Positions 1-7,000 of a stretch of DNA of 11,218 bases are shown in pieces. Numbering within the stretch: the stretch's first letter is position 1; each line of letters begins with the position of its first letter. Under the pieces are notes generated by a model. It was not told where the DNA came from. It saw only the letters and a program-made list of their open reading frames with translations, and searched no databases. Both the position numbers and the translations under genes were made by a program. The DNA is from Ectocarpus siliculosus (lineage: Eukaryota; Sar; Phaeophyceae; Ectocarpales; Ectocarpaceae). Where the stretch lies: NCBI GenBank assembly GCA_000310025.1, contig FN649733.1, forward strand, positions 845,019-856,236. Reading direction: 5' to 3'.

Positions 1-822
1 CCCCCCCCCCCCCCCCCCCCCCCCCCCCCTGCCCTCACAAAAGGCAACCAACCGTCACAACAACAAAACTGAGAAGAACTGTTTCGCGATCAATTTGCTT
101 TCGGATGGACAAACAAACGCCGCCCGCGTGCTCTTCTGACTGATCCTCTAAGGGATCAAACCTATCAAACCTAAGCGCTTTCGTTCTCTACCGTGAGTGA
201 TACTAGCCTGACTTTTCGAATTCACAGCGTCCAAAATACCCGAGTGTGAAAAGGAGATGATGGGGGGAGAGCAATGAGGCCTGCACGTCCTCCTCTCTCC
301 ACCCACTTGCTATTGGGAATCCCACATATTTCGCGGAAACCTCACCAAAATTCTTTGATGCTGGGTTCCCACGTCTTTCGGTGGAGGCGGGGGGGGGGAA
401 CAGAGGGGGGGGGTCTCGGACCTCCCTTCAGCCGTAGAAGCTTTGCTCCGAATCACCAGGACAAAACCTGATCAAATCTGCGATTATTTTTGTTCGTGGG
501 TGTCACCGACAATGAACGGCACGGACGGGAGAAAGGGGTCGAGAGTCTGACACGCGAGAGATTTTGGCATACAGGAGGGTTAAGGAGGAGTGGTAGCGCC
601 TGACGCGCCTGGTGTATGTGTAACATCCATTTCACCCTCTCCTGCTGCAATGTTTCAATCTCGATTGCTCGTCAAGCAAGTGTTATCATTTTTCTGGGAA
701 GATATTGAGCATGGAAGATCGGCGCAGGAAGGCTCTGGTGATCTGTTGTACCGGCTTGGCTGGATACAGATTCTGGGGAAACTGCTACTGTGTTTTCTTC
801 TTCGAAGCGGATCATGTTAACG
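1..822. other. 3' flank of the gene, no gene seen
   Basis: It opens with a run of 29 C, likely at a gap or contig edge. Short open frames on both strands overlap one another and show no family signature. The 3' UTR of the minus-strand gene should begin here, but I see no clear polyadenylation signal. Confidence 0.5.
389..413 (+). repeat. G-rich run
   Basis: Ten G, a 6-nt gap, then nine G. It could form a G-quadruplex on the plus strand. It lies downstream of the modelled gene. Confidence 0.6.
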
Positions 823-1007
823 TCAGGATTGAATTTGGTGATGCCTACGGCGAGGCTGGAGCACCTCATGTGAAGGACACCCCCCCGACGGCGCTGCGAG
901 CTCTCGCAGCGCCGGTGGGGCAATTTTCTGAAAATGGTCGCAGCTTAGAGTAAGTTCTGAGCTTGGGGTGGGAGGAGTGGTCGCAGGATCCCACTGCATC
1001 GTCACAT
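823..1007 (-). CDS. exon 12 (tentative): C-terminus and stop
   Basis: Residues 586-645 and a TGA at 825-823. Using acceptor CTTGAAAG|AT, the join gives NTQS|YVTMQWDPATTPPTPSS. This could be the last thaumatin strand (usually 'Y.vtFCP') followed by a Thr/Pro-rich tail. The expected final Cys is replaced by Trp. A better-looking acceptor 12 bases upstream (GTCGGCAG|CG) would end the protein after three more codons. Further downstream exons are also possible. The second half of this exon includes a long hairpin (883-920), which is unusual in coding sequence. Confidence 0.4.
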
Positions 1008-4000
1008 CTTTCAAGATTTCGCTGCCGACGAGTTATCTCGAAGGTTCGGGAGCGAACGAGACAAGATATCGCTTTTTCCACTTTCGACGGCATTTACGTT
1101 TACTTACCCGATGTGGGTCCATCATTTTGGCCGCTCGAATACTTCAATTGAGTGCAGATTTTACTGTATGCGTTCTGTCGAACATGATGGCGTTTCAATC
1201 TTCTCCCACGTATCCTCTTCATTTCGCGCGGGCTATAATTGACCTTGGAATACCTGCTGTCAAACCAACGAAGAGTGTTCACAAGGAAGACGCTGACAGT
1301 ATCAACACCAACACCAATCACCACCGCATAATGCATAAACCAAACCTTCCTTTTGGTGAAGAAGACAACTTACATGACTGGGTGTTTTTCCCCGCTATCG
1401 TCGCCGCGTTGTCGGTGGCCTCGTCGGAGCAGACAAACATGCTCGTTCGGTCGTCGCGAGGGAAGCTGTAGGCGGTAGGGCAAGCCGACTTGAAGAAGTT
1501 GGCCCACGGGAGGGCCGCGTTCGTCCAGTCGGGGTTCGTCGACACGCACCCGCCGTTCTCGATGTCCCAGGGTGGGCAGCCGCAACACGAGTCCTGCGAG
1601 TGTGGCATCCAGCACGCGGGGCGACGCGGAGTGTGTGTTCTTATTAATAGCACGCGAAGTGTATGTGCTGTGGGGGCTCAGGGGGAGAATTGCGAGGTGT
1701 TGCTGCTTGTTGTGCCCATGACACGGGGTTGGTGATGGGCGTCCTGCCCCCCCCCCCGTTCTCGATGTCTCTCGGGGCGCGAAGCCGCAACTAGCCCCGT
1801 GGACACACTCGAAGCAAACCGCCGGTGGTGGTGGGGGGTTGGGCGTGCTTGTTCGATTCTTCGTTTACATACCGAGGTCGTTGTTTCACGTCCCCCAAAA
1901 CTTGAAAAGAGAATCAATCGTGGAAAATTTGCAACCTCGGCGTCGGCAGCTCTCACACGGTATCCCCACCTGCGGCAAAAAGTGAGACCCTCAGGTATGT
2001 CTCCGAGAGAAAACCGCCGTTACAGCCGATTGTCTCACGCAAGAGCACGTTTAAACGAGAATTGAGTCTTTGTAGAGGCCCCGATTAGTACGTTGTAGAG
2101 ACAAGGTACGAATCAGAGATTTTTCCACCCCGTCGTTGGATATGCTATTAATTGCTGAAGATTCATCCCCTCTCCGACCCCGTGCGAGGCGCTTCTCTAA
2201 TGTAGTAGAACAACAAGCAAGATTATTCGATATACAAAGCCAGCACCGCACCGTCACCCTGACGGCCACAAATGGAACGCCACCAAGAGGAAAGTCCACA
2301 CGCAGACGGCACTGATGACTACGGACGGGGCACGCAACAAAGGGTAGCCGCAGCAACAAGACGTTGAAGGCACACGTGGCGCCGAAAGTCGCACATACCT
2401 CCGCTCCGACGAGGTAGCACGCCTGCGTGCTGTAGGTGGACCCGCTGCATCTTACCAGCTACAACCGGGGAGTGGGTGAGATCGATGGAGACAAGACGGG
2501 AGAGGGCATGAGCACACACAATAAGAGGTGAACCTCATCGACGACCCATTTAGCCGCCTAAGGCAACATATGTTGTTGCCGTTTTCGCACAAGGGTTTAG
2601 TTGCATACACCGAATAATTGCAGAGTGCGGATCGGTAGGCGGGTGCGTGGGTGGGCGAGTGAGTGTGAGCGGCTTCGGTTCTGCCGCCAACGGTAACAGA
2701 ACACGTTTATTTCTGGCGCCACGCAAAGGACACGAGAGGGTGGGCCGTGCCGTGAGTTGGTCAGATGAAGGTGGGACAGGTCTTTCCATGGGCAACACGA
2801 CCACCTGCTGCGAACAAATCAGAGCTCTTCGTGCGCACTTGAGCGACAAGAAATAGAGTATTTTACGTCTGTCTCTGTTAATACGTCAACGTCACCTTCT
2901 ACCCAGAATGACGCACTTTCCTATTCAACACCAAACGGGGACTCCGCTCGCCACTCACCCTGTGCGCAGGCCAACGCGGTACAAGGAGTGGAATTTAACA
3001 AAACCTTCTCTGAAGTTCTATAGACTAGTTGTCGTTGGTCGATGTTGTATGTACACATGCTATTAATAACCTTTACGCCACATCATCTACTTAGATAGGC
3101 CATACAATCGTGCTGGAACGACTTCAGCCGAACCACTACTATTGTTGCGCATGCATAGGGTTGATATGTTCTTACGCTTGAAGTGGGTCCACGCTCCAGG
3201 AACCGCACCTGCTTGATTGTCCCGTGTCTGGTGGCGAGGTCGCAGTTGTACGGAAACCCTCCGGGGAATGTCTCCCCATCTTTCGCTGTCGTGCCGCACG
3301 AGGTCTGGGCCCCGATCCAGCCGACAGGCTTGCCGCAGACGCCCGGGATCGCTGAGCCCGTCAAGGAGGCGCCGCCGTTCGAACGTTCTTCGTAGATGCC
3401 GCAGAAGGCGTAGCCTTCCTTCTCGCTGGCGCTGTCTTGGCAGTCGCTGACGGAATCGACAAGAGTTGAAGAAAGGTTCGTAAAAAATGAGGATAACCCA
3501 TTCAAGAGTACAAGGAATAAAAGGGCGAAATCTGACGAAAAGGTGGAACGAAGCGGGGATTCGAGGTCGACGACTACCGCCTGAAAATCAAACGAAACAA
3601 AGCAACCTTCGGTTTGCTTCGTCAGAACAAGATTTGCAGAAAGATTGCAGAATGATTGATGTTGAACGACTGAGAATGGTTGGCAGAACGACGCACACTT
3701 AGCACGATTCACGATAGGTCTACTCACGCGTCCTCGTCGCAGCGCGTCAGGCCGTCGAGGTTAGCTGGCCAGACCACTCTCGTGTAGGGGGCAAGGTTGG
3801 CCCCCTCTAACCCTTCCACGTTATCCGGAGAAAACTTCCAGCGGCACCCCTCTAGCTCTGACCATAGATGTTTGTTGTCGTTGTTGTGCAGCCGAGGAAG
3901 AAGATGGAGCCGGACGGGCGGACAACGCAGAACGCATCAGTCTATTTTGGAGTGCTCTCATCTCATTCCAATCAGGACTGTTGGCGGCTCGCACCCCGCC

Positions 4001-7000
4001 CGTCTGGGTGTTTGAGAGGGGGACGTGCCCGCTCGCCCTAATACCAAAACCTACGCGCAGGCGGACAACCGTGTATTACTCACTTTTCTCGAAGCCAGGA
4101 GACAGTGAAAAAACAAAAATAGGTGGTCAGTTGCTCGCTGGAAAGCCGACACCAAGCTCAGAAAGTAACACGGGTTTACGGCTATCCCACACGATTCCCG
4201 GTTTTCCACGCAGGAGCCGTCTTCCCGGGAATTCCCGGGATTATCATCCATTTCCAGAACCGCACCGAAAGTAAACGAAAACCCGTCATGTGACAACATC
4301 CAACCAACCACCTCCGAATGCGGATGTTTTCCCAGGAGCCCCGCAATAGTGGTCGTTCACGTGGAAGATCGGGTCAATAGGCACAATCTCCATCGGAATG
4401 TTGGACCTGTAGTGTGGTTGTTGTTGTTGATACCCCGCACCAGGAGAAGCGAGTTTTGGAGGGAAGGAGGGGGGAGAGGGTGCAGGTTGGGGTGGGGTCG
4501 GGGTTTGAGGGCCAGGGGGACATGCTCCTGATCGGTCGAAATTTCCAAGTCGTGCCATTGGCAACGGATCTGTTAGGTGTTGATCGATTGCAAAGAAATG
4601 GAAGTAAAACCAACCAATGGTAGCGTGGGTATGTATGGCCCACTTGGCCTGTCCGTTCATTTGTCCGTTGCTCGGAGGCAACAATTTTCGCTCGTTTGTC
4701 GACAAACGCTTATGTCGCTCGCAACATGTTACGATTCGAACTAAACCAAACTACGCTGTCGCCTTTTGGCACACTGCCCAATATCCGTACAGAATCTTGC
4801 CTGGAGCCACCCCATCTTTCATGCTTTCGTCTCTTGTTTGTTTGCGTGTACTCGCCAACGGACACAGGGTGTACCCACCCGTGCTAAGACAAACGAACCC
4901 ACCCGTCGATGATGCTGACGTCGTAGAAGTCCAGTCCGCTTTCCACCATGGCGAACTCCGCCTTGGTGGTGATCCCGGAGGGGCCGGAGTAGTCCGGACA
5001 CGTGCCATCCGCGTAGCAGAAGTTGGTCACGCACTTGGGCGTGCTCGGGAAAGTGTCGTCGTAGTCTGTGGAGAGCTCGGACGTGCACCCGGTACTGGCC
5101 CAGATGTTGCCCGCCCATCTACAGAGAACCGGAGAGGGGATGGCGATCGGGGTCTTAAAATGACGATTTGGGAGAGGGAAGTCGGCCGGTCAATAACGAT
5201 CGATCGCCGTCAGCGAGTTGCGAGAGAACGGCAGCGAGTGTGTCTTGCCGGAGTCATCCCGGGGGGAGATGGGGAACGCAGTGCCCGCCTGCTGTGCACC
5301 GAATGACCTAGTTGTCTGTATATTTTAGTCAAACTGCCGTAGGTTGCGTAAGATACGGCACCCCCTGGGACCTTTTTTCAAAGCTCGACTACACGACGAC
5401 ACCGAGGACGCAAAACAAGATGATACGCTTTGGAAAGGTTCTCGAGGAGCCGGTCCCATCGCCGCCATTTTCGACACGTTCGCTGTTTTCTCTACAGAGT
5501 ACACGGACACGAAAATCAGTCAAGGGTATGTGGTATACTTTGCAACCTACGGCAGAAGGCGCGGCACAACTCGGTCTCTTCGTTGTGCGGGTTTTGCTCA
5601 CGTGATACTCCCTTCCTTGAGACCCAGTTCAGGTAGCACGTACTGGCCGGTTTCCCCAGGCCGAAGATCTCGCGGGCCGTCGGGCAAGGCCCAGAAGCAC
5701 TGCCCGCTCGCGGGGTTTGTCGCAGTACCATCGCTGCATAGCGCGTGACTGCCAGTGCTCCCGACACGGATGGGAAACGAGCACCTGTGGAAACACAGCC
5801 ACGCGGGCGGGGAGAGAGCCTCTGAATGTAGGGAGGGGCTTGATTGCGTCGTAACGTGTCCTGGCTGCCTTTTCTGCCACGTAGCGCGCATAGGAACATG
5901 CTGACGGTGTGAGGTCTTGCCACAAGCTCTTGTTTGAAACTTGTTGCTTTGGCCTTTGACTGCGACTCAAGATCCAAAGGGGCCCGACCCACCTGTTGGC
6001 GATATTGAAACCCTTCCTTCCCGTAGGGAAAGGCAGCCCGCTGTTGTTCATCTCCTCAGTCTTTGTCTCTGTCTCGGTCTTCGGCATCTCGATATCAACT
6101 TCCGGTGCCTCGACAGGGGTGTCGCTAGCGCACAGTTCAACCTCCGAGTAGCCGTTCCACCGGTTCTTGCTGTTGCCGTAGCCCACGATCGTCACCGCCA
6201 TCGCTTCTTGCGCCTGTTAGTTTAGAAGCCATTCCCATGCGTGTTTGTTTGGTATAGAGGCAGAGGTGGCGGTCCTTGCGCGAATGCGCTCTGTTCGTCG
6301 GCCACATGGGGTTTGTTGCTCTAGCTGGTATGTAGCACATCTCAGTCATCTCAGCTTTTCTCTTCCCCCGCCCCTGGAGCCACCTTTGGCAATGTAGGAA
6401 GGAACGATTGGGCATCGGTGATAGGTCCTGTGGGAACAATGCTCCGTCCTCTCGAGGACGCGTGGTCAATGGTCTAACCGCTAAGGCATGCAAGACATTA
6501 GAGTACGTCCCCCCCCCTCCGCCCGCCCCCCTCAGGGGCGCTTTCCGCCCCTGGACTTGCCTTCTCGCCGAAGGAGAAGATCTGAAAGTGTTTCGTCTCG
6601 CCCGAGCTTTCCCCTTCATAGACTAGCTCGGCTTGGTTCTCCGTCGTGACGAGGTATATGCTGAACTTGTGGACACGTTTGTTCCCCTTAAAGGCACAAC
6701 GTTAATTGCGGCAAGTGTAACGGTGACAGAGTCAGTTGCATAGGCTTAGACCACAAAAACACGACGGAACCAGAAAAGGTTTTACTAGTGCTCGTTTGTC
6801 CCTGTCGATCAGTCGAGCATTACGAAACGGGCGCTCCCGTCCAACATGCTTATGGCATACCAATGAAAGCGCAACGTGTCTCGAGACGGATGGGATGCCC
6901 GGTAGGCCCACTCGCATTCACGTGACTGGTGTTTCGAGCTACATCTGCTTGTTCCTCTTTTACTACAATATTTGAGTATAACGAATGGAGTATCCCGGAG

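Noticed and set aside
1-29. run of 29 C as a telomere or functional element
   Set aside because: A plain homopolymer at the window edge is more likely a gap-edge artefact or simple repeat.
968-1471. 167-codon plus-strand open frame
   Set aside because: It overlaps exons 11 and 12 on the opposite strand, and its residues show no family pattern.
1640-3071. TGCTATTAAT occurring near 1650 (minus), 2141 and 3058 (plus)
   Set aside because: The 10-mer is in mixed orientations with no shared flank. Only the first copy could be a branch site, so no repeat family is supported.
3083-3727. 214-codon minus-strand open frame as one exon or gene
   Set aside because: Only 3209-3446 has thaumatin-like character. 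Good splice sites bound that part and the flanks read as intron.
4617-5306. 229-codon plus-strand open frame
   Set aside because: It is antisense to exon 6, has Arg/Val-rich shadow composition and shows no domain.
5629-6201. 190-codon minus-strand frame read straight through intron 4
   Set aside because: The donor AACAG|GTGGGT and acceptor CCACAG|G restore the thaumatin motif NRCS. Read-through destroys it.
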